A stretch of DNA of 31,933 nt, taken from the NCBI RefSeq assembly GCF_000169095.1, contig NZ_AAVU01000061.1, positions 1 to 31,933 on the forward strand. Direction: 5' to 3'. This DNA is from Lyngbya sp. PCC 8106 (lineage in GTDB: Bacteria > Cyanobacteriota > Cyanobacteriia > Cyanobacteriales > Microcoleaceae). The notes under the pieces are model-generated. The model worked only from the letters and a program-made list of their open reading frames with translations. It did not search any database and was not told where the DNA came from. Position numbers and translations under genes: made by a program. Shown one piece after another: positions 24,598-31,893 of this stretch. Each line of letters opens with the position of its first letter. Position 1 is the stretch's first letter.

Positions 24598-25638
24598 GTG
24601 TTCCATAGTCGTCGAGATTTTCTCAAAAAATCAAGTTATTTAAGTACATTTTTACTGTTGGGAGGGTTTAGAGAATATTCTCAGTCTGCTCAGATTTTAG
24701 AAATACTCAATTCAACTTCTCTACATTCATTTACTCTACAATTAGACTGGAAATATAATGTACAATTTGCGGGTGTGTTACTCGCAGATTATTATCAACT
24801 TTACCAAAAAGAGGGATTAAAAATCAACATTCAACCCTGGGATTTTGGTCTTGATATCTTAGATGTTGTTGCCGAAAATCCAACAATTTTAGGGTGTGCT
24901 GAACAAGATGTAATTTTAGCTGCACAAGCTGCCGGAAAACCCATCAAAGCCATTGCTACCATGTTTCAAACCTCGCCTTTGGGTTTGATGTCAATGCCTG
25001 ATAATAATATCACATCTTTGCATGATTTAGTGGGGAGAACAGTGGGTATTCATGGGGATACTCAAAAAGTGATGGACTTAGTGATGGGGTTCAGTCAACT
25101 TTCCTCAGATGAGATTAAAGTTATTGATATTTCCTACGATGAAAAATACGATAAATTGTTAACCGGAGAAGTCGATGCCATCCAATGTTATCTCGTCGAT
25201 GAACCGATAGGCTTTGCTTACGAAACTGGAATTGAACCCATAGTTATTCGTTTGAGTGATTATGGTTATGATGCTTACGTTCAGACAATTTTTGCTCATT
25301 CTTCTTTGTTAGAGACTCAACGAGAACAGGTGCAAGCGTTTCTAAAAGCAACATTTCAAGGTTGGAAAATTGCTCTAGAAAATATTCCCCAGGCGGCTAA
25401 AATTGTTGTCGAAAATTATGTTAATCCTAAAAGTAAATACAACAATTTAGACTATCAAACTCAATCCTTAAAATTAATTTCAAACTATATTACTTCGGGA
25501 AAACGTTTAGACCAACCTCTGGGTTTAATTTCACCCGAACGTTGGCAAAGTATGACAAAACGTTTAGTTCAATATCATATTATTCAAACCGCCCCGAACC
25601 TCTCCGATTCTCTCGATTTATCCCTGTGGTCAGTCTAA
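24598..25638 (+). CDS. Tat-exported THI5/NMT1-like substrate-binding protein
   Basis: A 346-residue periplasmic binding protein of the NMT1/THI5 (SsuA-like) class. GTG start at 24598: the twin-arginine motif SRRDFLKK (4-11) is immediately after it, followed by a hydrophobic stretch (about 13-23), so export by Tat is likely. The mature part begins LQLDWKYNVQFAGVLLADYY, similar to pyrimidine-precursor binding proteins of thiamine uptake (ThiY/THI5-like), and has the later EVDAIQCYLVDEPI region. Ligand is not certain: formylaminopyrimidine, riboflavin-type or sulfonate ligands occur in the family. No ABC permease or ATPase gene is next to it. No Shine-Dalgarno is clear before the GTG. It follows the hydroxylase by 33 bp and a decayed IS605-type end starts 45 bp after its stop. 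Confidence 0.82.
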   Translation: MFHSRRDFLKKSSYLSTFLLLGGFREYSQSAQILEILNSTSLHSFTLQLDWKYNVQFAGVLLADYYQLYQKEGLKINIQPWDFGLDILDVVAENPTILGCAEQDVILAAQAAGKPIKAIATMFQTSPLGLMSMPDNNITSLHDLVGRTVGIHGDTQKVMDLVMGFSQLSSDEIKVIDISYDEKYDKLLTGEVDAIQCYLVDEPIGFAYETGIEPIVIRLSDYGYDAYVQTIFAHSSLLETQREQVQAFLKATFQGWKIALENIPQAAKIVVENYVNPKSKYNNLDYQTQSLKLISNYITSGKRLDQPLGLISPERWQSMTKRLVQYHIIQTAPNLSDSLDLSLWSV

Positions 25639-25683
25639 ATTATCCTCTACTGTGATAGGAGGAATCCTGTCTCAGCAAGTCGA

Positions 25684-25728
25684 GTCGTAGAACGAAGAAT
25701 CCCCGTTGTTTACGACCGGGAGTGTCAA
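25684..25728 (+). mobile_element. Solo right-end remnant of an IS200/IS605-type element
   Basis: The sequence GTCGTAGAACGAAGAATCCC followed by a hairpin and GTGTCAA matches the form of right ends of IS200/IS605-family elements in cyanobacteria, where it also encodes the 3' part of the TnpB guide (omega) RNA. The hairpin is TCCC-C-GTTG (25700-25708), loop TTTA, CGAC-C-GGGA (25713-25721): one C-C mismatch breaks an otherwise perfect 9-bp stem, as if one G had changed to C. No tnpA or tnpB frame is adjacent, so it is a relic. Family assignment is from memory of the terminal motif. Confidence 0.6.
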
Positions 25729-25760
25729 ATATGGCTTTTAACTTTTAACTTCTGAGTCTT

Positions 25761-26696
25761 TTAATTAGTCGGTTCGGGCGCTTCTTCGGTATTTTCCACC
25801 GCTTCTGGCTGAGGTTCACTCTGAGATTCACTCTGAGTCTGGCTTGGAGTCTCAGAAGTAGCGTCTTCAGTTGCAGGAGGAGTCACAACACCTGCGGCTT
25901 GTTGAATCTGGTCTTTATAGGGTGCCGGGGCTAAGTCTGAAGCTTTTCCAAATAAGGGTTCTGCTTCTTCGAGATTCCCTTGATCTTTGAGAACGATAGC
26001 TTTAGCGAGAACGGGACGAAAATCTTCTTGATTATTCCGAATCGCTTCATCATAGATCGCGATCGCTTCATCGTAGCGTTTTTGTTCGGCGTAGACTTGG
26101 CCAAGAATCAACTGCACAGAAGTCTCATCAATCGTACCCGGTTGAGCTTGATTAGCTTGTGGAGCGGCTTTAATTGTATCTTGTAATAATCCAATAGCAG
26201 CTTCCGGGCGTTTTTGAGTCAGCAGCAAATTGACTAAACCTTGTAGGGCTTGAATTTGTCCGGGTTGTTGAGTGAGAATTTGACGATAGGTTTGGGCTGC
26301 ACCTTCGAGATCGCCCGTATATTGTTGAGATTGAGCGAGTAGGATGCTATATTCATTTGTCTCCGGATTCATTTGGGAAAGTTTTTGCAAAGGCTCGACA
26401 ACATCCTTCACATCGCCCTGACCCATGCTGATTAATTCTAATTTAGCTTGTAGAAATCCTCGCAGAGCCGTTTCATTATCAGGTTCTCGCTGCAAAACCA
26501 ATTCATAGCCTCGCGCTTGAGCCTCTAAATCTGCTTGTTTGGCTTGAGCCGTTTGAGCTGGGGTGGGCGTAGTTTGAGTGTTAGAACGGTTCGCTCCGAG
26601 TAGACTCCCAATAATCGGCCCCATAGAGAATCCGACAAAAGCAATCAGAGACAGAACCAATATGACACCAATAAACCCACGACGTTTGTCCACCAT
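25761..26696 (-). CDS. Membrane-anchored tetratricopeptide-repeat protein
   Basis: A 311-residue protein. A basic N-terminus and one membrane helix (about 7-28) are followed by a Thr/Gln-rich spacer, then TPR motifs over about 57-260, recognisable by the repeated pattern of small and bulky residues in YEEAIAIYDEAI, NLEEAEPLFGKAS and GAAQTYRQIL-type segments. The final 45 residues are a Glu/Gln/Ser/Pro-rich disordered tail. TPRs mediate protein assembly; the single N-terminal helix with the solenoid outside suggests an assembly factor on the plasma or thylakoid membrane. Partner unknown. ATG 26696. The 5' neighbour is the structured region at 26.9 kb on the other strand. Confidence 0.85.
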   Translation of the reverse strand: MVDKRRGFIGVILVLSLIAFVGFSMGPIIGSLLGANRSNTQTTPTPAQTAQAKQADLEAQARGYELVLQREPDNETALRGFLQAKLELISMGQGDVKDVVEPLQKLSQMNPETNEYSILLAQSQQYTGDLEGAAQTYRQILTQQPGQIQALQGLVNLLLTQKRPEAAIGLLQDTIKAAPQANQAQPGTIDETSVQLILGQVYAEQKRYDEAIAIYDEAIRNNQEDFRPVLAKAIVLKDQGNLEEAEPLFGKASDLAPAPYKDQIQQAAGVVTPPATEDATSETPSQTQSESQSEPQPEAVENTEEAPEPTN

Positions 26697-26904
26697 AAAA
26701 ATTAAACCCCTGCGATCTCAGCAGCTACAGATATTCAGCTCTAAAGTTGGATAAAGCAACTTATGCCTTGCAGCTAATATAGTAGCAGACCCATCACTTA
26801 AAATATCTATCAATTAACATTGATCAAAGGTATTTGCTGAGTAGAGGTTTGTCAAAAGCATTCGGATTTCTCCGTTCAGCAAATGGATTCAGTAAAATAG
26901 GCAA

Positions 26905-27085
26905 ATCGACAAAACTTTGATATTGGTAGCCTGCGACTTCAACTTAGTCCACTGACCATCGTTTACAAGCAACAGTTCTGTCGAGTTTTCTGCCCCGTAT
27001 CCTAAACTGTATAGGAGTCGGAGAACAGTTCTAAACCGTCTCCTCTCCGTCGATGGGTCACAGTTCAATGTCAAACTTCAACTCA
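26905..27085 (+). ncRNA. Candidate structured RNA (6S-like rod shape), unproven
   Basis: Nested long-range complementarity in a 470-bp gene-free gap (26697-27167). Outer helix: 26913-26925 with 27066-27078, 12 pairs, one C-C mismatch, one G-T wobble that favours the plus strand. Then a strongly asymmetric internal loop (27 nt on the 5' side, 5 nt on the 3' side). Inner helix: TGACCATCG (26953-26961) with CGATGGGTCA (27051-27060), one bulged G. Apical hairpin: 26988-27025 with TTCT/AGAA, CCG/CGG and TCCTA/TAGGA. A TAAAAT box at 26893 would place a transcript start near 26905, but no good -35 element is visible. The rod with a central asymmetric bubble is 6S-RNA-like in shape and size; it might equally be the leader of the gene at 27168. 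Nothing else in the gap was recognised. Confidence 0.3.
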
Positions 27086-27113
27086 GTGTCTCTGACCGGG
27101 TTGTGTATTCACT

Positions 27114-27129
27114 GAATATTTTAATATTC
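27114..27129. repeat. A/T palindrome GAATATT-TT-AATATTC
   Basis: GAATATT (27114-27120), TT, AATATTC (27123-27129): perfect 7-bp palindrome 39 bp before the ATG at 27168. It could be an operator, or an end point for the preceding structured region. Role unknown. Confidence 0.35.
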
Positions 27130-27167
27130 CTCCCAAATGGGATGTGTGTGTGCTGCTATCAGGTTCT

Positions 27168-28265
27168 ATGAGTCCTTCTCCGAATCGATCCTCCCAAATG
27201 CCTAATTCCTCCCAATCTCATCCGGTTCAATCCAGCGAGCCTGCCGTTGATATGTCCGAAGATCTGCCCATGAGTGCAAAGCCAATGAGTGAGCTTCCCC
27301 CCTCGGATCAGACTGCAATATCCGAAAATTCATCTTCGGAACAGACGATTGAATCTCAATCTGAAACTTTAGTCTCCAACGACGATTCCTCTACAAACGA
27401 GGATCAGATCCTTGACGGAGCGAGTCGTCTTTGGCATCCAATCCCCCCCCCGAGTGAACCTCGACAATATCGGGCAATTGGCTTGGTTCGGGGTCGATAT
27501 ACCGCTTCGCAAGATCAATTTACCCAAGGAATTTTACTCACCCCAGATGGAACTGTCATTGATGCGGTTCTTCTGGGTCGAGTGATGAGTTTAGTTAAAA
27601 AACATATTGACCTTGACCAAGAGCATCTATGGGTTGTTTATCCGCGAACTCGTCAAAAACAGGATAACTTACACGTTCAGATCATGGGGGTTTGGGAACC
27701 CGAAACCCTCAAAAAAGACAATGAAAATGAAGACGATTCACCCTCTATAGAAACCCCTGATCAATCTCCCGAAACTCCCGAGGCAGTTCCAGTTGAGGCA
27801 GAAACCTTAACTCCTGAAATTGATCCCAATGCCTTACCGCAGATCGAACACGGCTATTTTTCAATTCGGGGTGAAGTCGTTTACCAGTCTCAGGATGAAG
27901 AAAAATACATTATTGTCAAGATTCGTCAATCCTCTCGAGGCGATCAAGACAAGCCCAAATTCTTTAAGCTCAAATTAGATGGTCTAGCCGGTCCCAAAGC
28001 GGTCGGTCATTTCTGGGATTTACACGTTCAGCTAGAACAAGACAATCTGGTGATTCAAGAAAGTCACGATATTGGCTTGATTCCCGTCAAAAAAGGTCGA
28101 AAACCCTTTCAAGGTCGAGGATCATACCGAGGTGGTGGAGACAGACGAGACAACTTTTCTCGTTCCTCTCGTCCTCCCGTCAAGCCCAGAACGGCAACTT
28201 CGACTTCCACTCGCTCGGGGCCAATCTCTAAGCCGATTAAGCCCAAACCCAAGACAGACAATTAA
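27168..28265 (+). CDS. Conserved hypothetical protein with disordered N-terminus and RG-rich tail
   Basis: A 365-residue protein starting at ATG 27168 (a GTG 24 bp upstream is in frame, but MSPSPNRSS is the more natural start). Residues 1-85 are Ser/Glu/Gln/Pro-rich and disordered. A globular part follows: about 90-190 (RQYRAIGLVRGRYTAS, TPDGTVIDAVLLGR, HLWVVYPRT) and, after an acidic linker, about 225-305 (GYFSIRGEVVYQS, KYIIVKIRQ, KFFKLKLDG, GHFWDLHVQL), both beta-strand-rich. The last 50 residues are basic and rich in Arg-Gly (FQGRGSYRGGGDRR), resembling RNA-binding tails. I do not recognise a named family. The candidate structured RNA lies directly upstream. No operon partner. Confidence 0.75.
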   Translation: MSPSPNRSSQMPNSSQSHPVQSSEPAVDMSEDLPMSAKPMSELPPSDQTAISENSSSEQTIESQSETLVSNDDSSTNEDQILDGASRLWHPIPPPSEPRQYRAIGLVRGRYTASQDQFTQGILLTPDGTVIDAVLLGRVMSLVKKHIDLDQEHLWVVYPRTRQKQDNLHVQIMGVWEPETLKKDNENEDDSPSIETPDQSPETPEAVPVEAETLTPEIDPNALPQIEHGYFSIRGEVVYQSQDEEKYIIVKIRQSSRGDQDKPKFFKLKLDGLAGPKAVGHFWDLHVQLEQDNLVIQESHDIGLIPVKKGRKPFQGRGSYRGGGDRRDNFSRSSRPPVKPRTATSTSTRSGPISKPIKPKPKTDN

Positions 28266-28318
28266 TTAACTTGTTTCCTTTTCTCTTGGGTTCGATCACT
28301 TGCTTCTGTAGCCGATTC

Positions 28319-29494
28319 TTAGTCAAGATTGATCTGAGATCCCCAGACATCTTGGGGGATAAAGGCTCTATCCATCGGAATAGAAGCAACAGGTTCGGTG
28401 AGGGTAAACTGCCCCAATTCAATCCATTGTTTGAGTTGTTGGGCGACCTGACGAGAACGCGCTAAACTGGCTACAGGAGCAGTCCGCACGGGTTTACCCT
28501 CAATCGTAATTCGACCTTTTTTGAGTTGAGCATAACTGACTAAGCCAAACGTCGGACGAACTCGCCGAGGAATAGAGAAATCAACCACAGGGGCGACAAT
28601 ATCTTGATCGAGAACTGCACAATGAGCAACCACTTCTTCGCTCAATACAGGTAAAGGAATCCCCATACCAATCATTATCGATGGCCCGTAGTTTTTGAAG
28701 TAACACCCTCGTACCCAGTAGGGATTCATCTGTTTCGCGTCCCCAATTACCGCTAAGGTTGCCGCAGGGCCAATGGGGGTACGGTTGGGTAGACGCTTCT
28801 GTAACGGGAAGTGTTGAGTGCCTTCCCAGGTAATATAACCAATTCCACCCCCGAGGAAAATGCGGGTACCAATCCCGATCATTTCTAAGTCTGGATCGTT
28901 GAGAAGCGGCGACATTGCCCCTGGATTAGAATAGACGGCATTTCCTAAACGGGGTTGTAACGGCCCGAGATAGGTAAAGAGTTGGCGATCGCCTCCATTC
29001 ACCCCAACTATAAAATTTTGATACAGGTTGCGAGGGTTAAATAAATAAAACTGATTAATGGTATCGCGGCTAATGGTTGTTTCTAAGGAGTTACGGGGAT
29101 AACAGTCCGAGACTAATCCCGTTGAACGCAGCGAAACAGGCTTTCCAGCGATTAAATCTTCAATGACGTGACCCCCACCGCGATCGCCGGATTCATCGCC
29201 ATTTTCGACGATTTGAGTGGCGCCCAGATACAAATCTACAGCCCCAAACCCACTGTAAGCCTGTACTCCATCGAGCCAACAGTTGCGAATATTAATCGGA
29301 GGATCAGTCTGTCCGAGGTTAATAATCGCCCCGGAAGATTCCATGGGTTCAAAGGTGCCAGTGGTAATCACATCAACCTCTTGAGCTACTTGAGCCACAC
29401 TGGTTTCAATCACTCGGGCTTTGACTTCTTCTACCGTTAACACCACCGCAGATGAAGCGCGAATTTTATCATTAATCTCAGCGATCGTTCTCAT
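28319..29494 (-). CDS. HcyBio (DUF39) family protein, putative homocysteine biosynthesis
   Basis: A 391-residue protein beginning MRTIAEINDKI and containing TTGTFEPMESSGA (44-56), NCWLDGVQAYSGFGA (71-85), GGGIGYITWEGTQH (215-228) and the C-terminal VSYAQLKKGRI-x5-PVRTAP stretch typical of the DUF39/HcyBio family (COG1900). In methanogens a member works with a partner ferredoxin-like protein to make homocysteine from aspartate semialdehyde with sulfide. Four cysteines (72, 131, 264, 292) are candidates for sulfur chemistry. No partner gene with a NIL or 4Fe-4S domain is next to it. I start at ATG 29494 (MRTI); the frame is open for 17 more codons upstream but those are not family-like and overlap an ACTGATAACTG-type short repeat. 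Confidence 0.85.
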   Translation of the reverse strand: MRTIAEINDKIRASSAVVLTVEEVKARVIETSVAQVAQEVDVITTGTFEPMESSGAIINLGQTDPPINIRNCWLDGVQAYSGFGAVDLYLGATQIVENGDESGDRGGGHVIEDLIAGKPVSLRSTGLVSDCYPRNSLETTISRDTINQFYLFNPRNLYQNFIVGVNGGDRQLFTYLGPLQPRLGNAVYSNPGAMSPLLNDPDLEMIGIGTRIFLGGGIGYITWEGTQHFPLQKRLPNRTPIGPAATLAVIGDAKQMNPYWVRGCYFKNYGPSIMIGMGIPLPVLSEEVVAHCAVLDQDIVAPVVDFSIPRRVRPTFGLVSYAQLKKGRITIEGKPVRTAPVASLARSRQVAQQLKQWIELGQFTLTEPVASIPMDRAFIPQDVWGSQINLD

Positions 29495-29592
29495 TATTAC
29501 TGATAACTGTAAACTGAAAAAATCCCACTCTTTTGGGTTTCCCATCCATCTAGAATATCTCTAATTAGGATTTCTCTGATCAAAACTTGACC

Positions 29593-29678
29593 ATAGAGGT
29601 CTAGCCCCAAATTGAGCCGAAACAACCGCACCATGATCGAGTAACATCTGTTGGAGGAGAACACCCCAAACGGGATGA
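29593..29678 (-). pseudogene. Decayed 86-bp duplicate of part of the downstream hydratase gene
   Basis: Aligns without gaps to 30213-30298 inside the hydratase gene, offset exactly 620 bp, 78 of 86 bases identical by hand count. Read on the minus strand it encodes HPVWGVLLQQMLLDHGAVVS and AQFGARPL, matching HPVRGVLLQQMLLDNGAVVS in the gene, and then runs into unrelated sequence and a stop. Six of eight differences are synonymous, suggesting it derives from a paralogue that was under selection before being lost. No start or further gene sequence is recognisable around it. Confidence 0.8.
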
Positions 29679-29706
29679 TCTTTCCCGCTTTCTTTCTATT
29701 CCTTGT

Positions 29707-30687
29707 TCACTCTGAAAAACTGACAGAAACTTCGACGGCTTCGGCTTCTAAGCCAATATAACGGGCGCGAATGGTGGTTTTTGTTTGAACAGGCATTAAC
29801 GGGGTAATCGTCCCGAGAGAGAGCAAATCTCCGGGTTTAAGGCGTATCCCTGCGGCTTTGAGGTCATCTCGTAGCCATAATACCGCTTTTAAAGGATGTC
29901 CGAGTAAAGCTGAACTTTCGCCCTGGGCTAATTCTTGTCCACTTTCATCGAACAGAATCACTTGAATATTGCCTAAGCGTTTTTCCCATTCTGATGTAGC
30001 AGCCAGAGGGATAGGTTTACCCAAGACTCCTAAACGCGCACCGACATTAACGGCAACTAAAGCGGCAGCATTCAGCTTAACATCGCTTTGATACATTAAA
30101 TCGGGCAGTTCAATAAAAGGAATCACCGCATCTAAACCCGCAAGCGCTTCTTGAGATGTCGTGGCTTCGTTAATTCGATCATCACCGACTCGAACCATTA
30201 AGTCCGCTTCAAATAGAGGTCTAGCCCCAAACTGAGCCGAGACAACAGCGCCATTATCGAGTAACATCTGTTGGAGGAGAACACCCCGCACGGGATGAGA
30301 AACATTGAAGCTTTGTTGGGCAATGGGGCTTGTCAGTCCAGCTTTGTAACCCACCACTGGGCCTAAATGAGAGATGAGGGCTTGAACAAATTCTTTTTGC
30401 AGGGAAATCGCCTGTTCTAGCGTCATATCCTCACTTAACGCAGCAAGAGGTTCACGTTTTAGGTAGGTATTTGCTAATTGTTGCGCTAAACTGGAGTCTG
30501 TGGAAATTATTTCGGTGAAGAGGAGATCACATTCTCGTTTTGAGGGGAACGACACGCTATCCGATGTCGAGGTTTTGTGAGGAGAGCAAATGGCGTTCGC
30601 CCAGTTTATACAAACGAGTATGTTAGCAGTTGCACAAACCGTAGCAATTGAGAATCGCAACCCCAAATTATTAACTTGAGTCAGCAT
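29707..30687 (-). CDS. 2-keto-4-pentenoate hydratase/FAH-family protein with N-terminal signal peptide
   Basis: A 326-residue protein from ATG 30687. The first 32 residues have a hydrophobic core (IATVCATANILVCINW) and a possible cleavage after ANA, so it looks like a Sec signal peptide. Residues from about 70 match the MhpD/2-oxopent-4-enoate hydratase branch of the fumarylacetoacetase family: VVGYKAGLTSP, HPVRGVLL, RPLFEADLMVRV with the metal-binding Glu and Asp, then IPFIELPD and GHPLKAVLWL. The family adds water to 2-oxo-pent-4-enoate in aromatic catabolism and is normally cytosolic, so export is unusual. No other meta-cleavage genes are nearby. A TTG at 30696 could add three residues. 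A decayed copy of an internal part lies 29 bp past its 3' end. Confidence 0.85.
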   Translation of the reverse strand: MLTQVNNLGLRFSIATVCATANILVCINWANAICSPHKTSTSDSVSFPSKRECDLLFTEIISTDSSLAQQLANTYLKREPLAALSEDMTLEQAISLQKEFVQALISHLGPVVGYKAGLTSPIAQQSFNVSHPVRGVLLQQMLLDNGAVVSAQFGARPLFEADLMVRVGDDRINEATTSQEALAGLDAVIPFIELPDLMYQSDVKLNAAALVAVNVGARLGVLGKPIPLAATSEWEKRLGNIQVILFDESGQELAQGESSALLGHPLKAVLWLRDDLKAAGIRLKPGDLLSLGTITPLMPVQTKTTIRARYIGLEAEAVEVSVSFSE

Positions 30688-30748
30688 TAGTTTCAACTGA
30701 TGAATGAAAGTAGTGTCATTTCACTCATTGGAGTGAGGGTTTATCCCC

Positions 30749-30895
30749 TTGATTGGGGAAGTCACTGCTGAAGTTTTGATTTTAATCTTAGAAACAGGAA
30801 TGTTTAAAGATTCTCAAGGCAACAGCATCAAAGGTGTGAGAGGATTTAACAAGAGTTTAGCACTCTTTGTTCATCTCAATTTCTCAAAATTCTGA
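30749..30895 (+). CDS. Open 48-residue frame of protein-like composition (low confidence)
   Basis: A TTG-initiated frame (or remnant) encoding IGEVTAEVLILILETGMFKD and a Gly/Lys/Phe-rich end finishing VHLNFSKF, in the 249-bp gap between the hydratase and YdcF genes. No ATG start, no clear ribosome-binding site, and no family recognised; an internal ATG exists at residue 18. It could be a remnant of a gene, a short peptide or chance. Confidence 0.2.
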   Translation: MIGEVTAEVLILILETGMFKDSQGNSIKGVRGFNKSLALFVHLNFSKF

Positions 30896-30936
30896 GAAGC
30901 TGTTTCGACGAGAGCAAGTGGTTTAAGAAGAGTCAT

Positions 30937-31587
30937 ATGAATATTAAACAACTCTTTCAGTCTTTCAATCTACCCAGTCTAGGTGTAACATCTGCCTTAT
31001 CAGTCGGTGTTGCCTTAACAACTTTAGCCAATGTGATTTCAGTTCGATCTACCTTAGCACTTCAACAAACCCCTGAACCTCAAGCTATTCTGATGTTGGG
31101 TGGAAATCCCAATCGAGAAGAATTTACCGCCGAATTTGCCAAAAAACATGACCATTTAGAGGTTTGGGTTTCATCGGGTGTGGATCGCCGCACTGCAACT
31201 GAGATTTTTCAACAAGCTGGAGTAGACTTAGGGCGAGTTCATCTAGATTATCGTGCCGTTGATACGGTGACAAATTTTTCAACTTTGGTTGAAGACTTGA
31301 AAAAACGAGATATTTCTCATGTTTATTTGATCACTTCAGATTTTCATATGTCTAGGGCGATGGCGATCGCCTCGATTGTATTTGGAAGTCAGGGAATTGC
31401 CTTTACCCCTGTCCCCATTCCCACGCAGGGTTATCCTTCTGAGTCAGAGGTTCGGATTGCGCGAGATGTCAGTCGGGCTGTGGTCTGGGCGTTTACAGGG
31501 TGGGCGGGAGAAAATCTCAATCCCCGTTATGCTTTACGCAGGGCGATCGCCGAACAAGATGCGGCACCTGTACCGGAACCGAGTTAA
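30937..31587 (+). CDS. YdcF/DUF218-family protein (ElyC/SanA-like)
   Basis: A 216-residue protein with a hydrophobic segment at about 15-35 that is a signal anchor or signal peptide, then a DUF218 domain at about 48-190. Motifs: AILMLGGN (50-57), SSGVDRRTA (79-87), YRAVDTVTNF (105-114) and YLITSDFHMSRAMAIA (130-145), the characteristic conserved sites of the family. Members act in envelope-related processes such as vancomycin tolerance (SanA) and enterobacterial common antigen or peptidoglycan precursor handling (ElyC), but the reaction is unknown. ATG 30937. A terminator-like hairpin shared with psbJ lies 24 bp after the stop, and a HIP1 octamer overlaps the 3' end. Confidence 0.88.
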   Translation: MNIKQLFQSFNLPSLGVTSALSVGVALTTLANVISVRSTLALQQTPEPQAILMLGGNPNREEFTAEFAKKHDHLEVWVSSGVDRRTATEIFQQAGVDLGRVHLDYRAVDTVTNFSTLVEDLKKRDISHVYLITSDFHMSRAMAIASIVFGSQGIAFTPVPIPTQGYPSESEVRIARDVSRAVVWAFTGWAGENLNPRYALRRAIAEQDAAPVPEPS

Positions 31588-31610
31588 ACGAATTTTACAT
31601 CAAAATATTA

Positions 31611-31640
31611 AAAATCCCGCTCGTTGTCGAGGGGGATTTT
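31611..31640. terminator. Bidirectional terminator hairpin between ydcF-like gene and psbJ
   Basis: AAAATCCC-G-CTCG (31611-31623), loop TTGT, CGAG-G-GGGATTTT (31628-31640): twelve pairs with one G-G mismatch. The outer A/T arms give a T-run on both strands. It sits between two convergent genes, so it probably ends transcripts from both sides, including the psbEFLJ operon on the minus strand. Confidence 0.8.
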
Positions 31641-31705
31641 ATTGGATATATAAAAACTTTGGTCAAGCAAAAGTTCTATATATCCGTTGCCTGATGGCTT
31701 CTATC

Positions 31706-31825
31706 TTACATGGCGGAACCAACACCCACGTAAGAACCATAGAAGAATATACCAACAACCACTAAAACACCAGTTCCAGCAACAGTTGCTACTAACCACA
31801 AAGGAATTCGGGCTTGTCCAAACAC
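31706..31825 (-). CDS. psbJ: Photosystem II protein PsbJ
   Basis: A 39-residue protein FGQARIPLWLVATVAG...FYGSYVGVGSAM after the initiating residue, with one membrane helix at about 9-30 and the RIPLW and FFYG motifs of PsbJ, a small subunit of photosystem II near the plastoquinone exit. The start codon is GTG at 31825: AGAGGT lies 8 nt upstream, and no ATG upstream gives a better fit. It follows psbL by 68 bp on the same strand, the normal end of the psbE-F-L-J operon. The shared terminator hairpin at 31611-31640 follows. Complete and of normal length. Confidence 0.92.
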   Translation of the reverse strand: MFGQARIPLWLVATVAGTGVLVVVGIFFYGSYVGVGSAM

Positions 31826-31893
31826 GGTTTTTTACCTCTTATTTCAAAGCTTGACTGACGTAACGAGCAGCTCAATTGAGAATGACCTTCTAG

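Noticed and set aside
26889..27074. A 61-codon minus-strand frame
   Set aside because: It lies across the nested helices of the structured-RNA candidate, has no ribosome-binding site, no family resemblance, and biased Arg/Leu content as expected of a chance frame.
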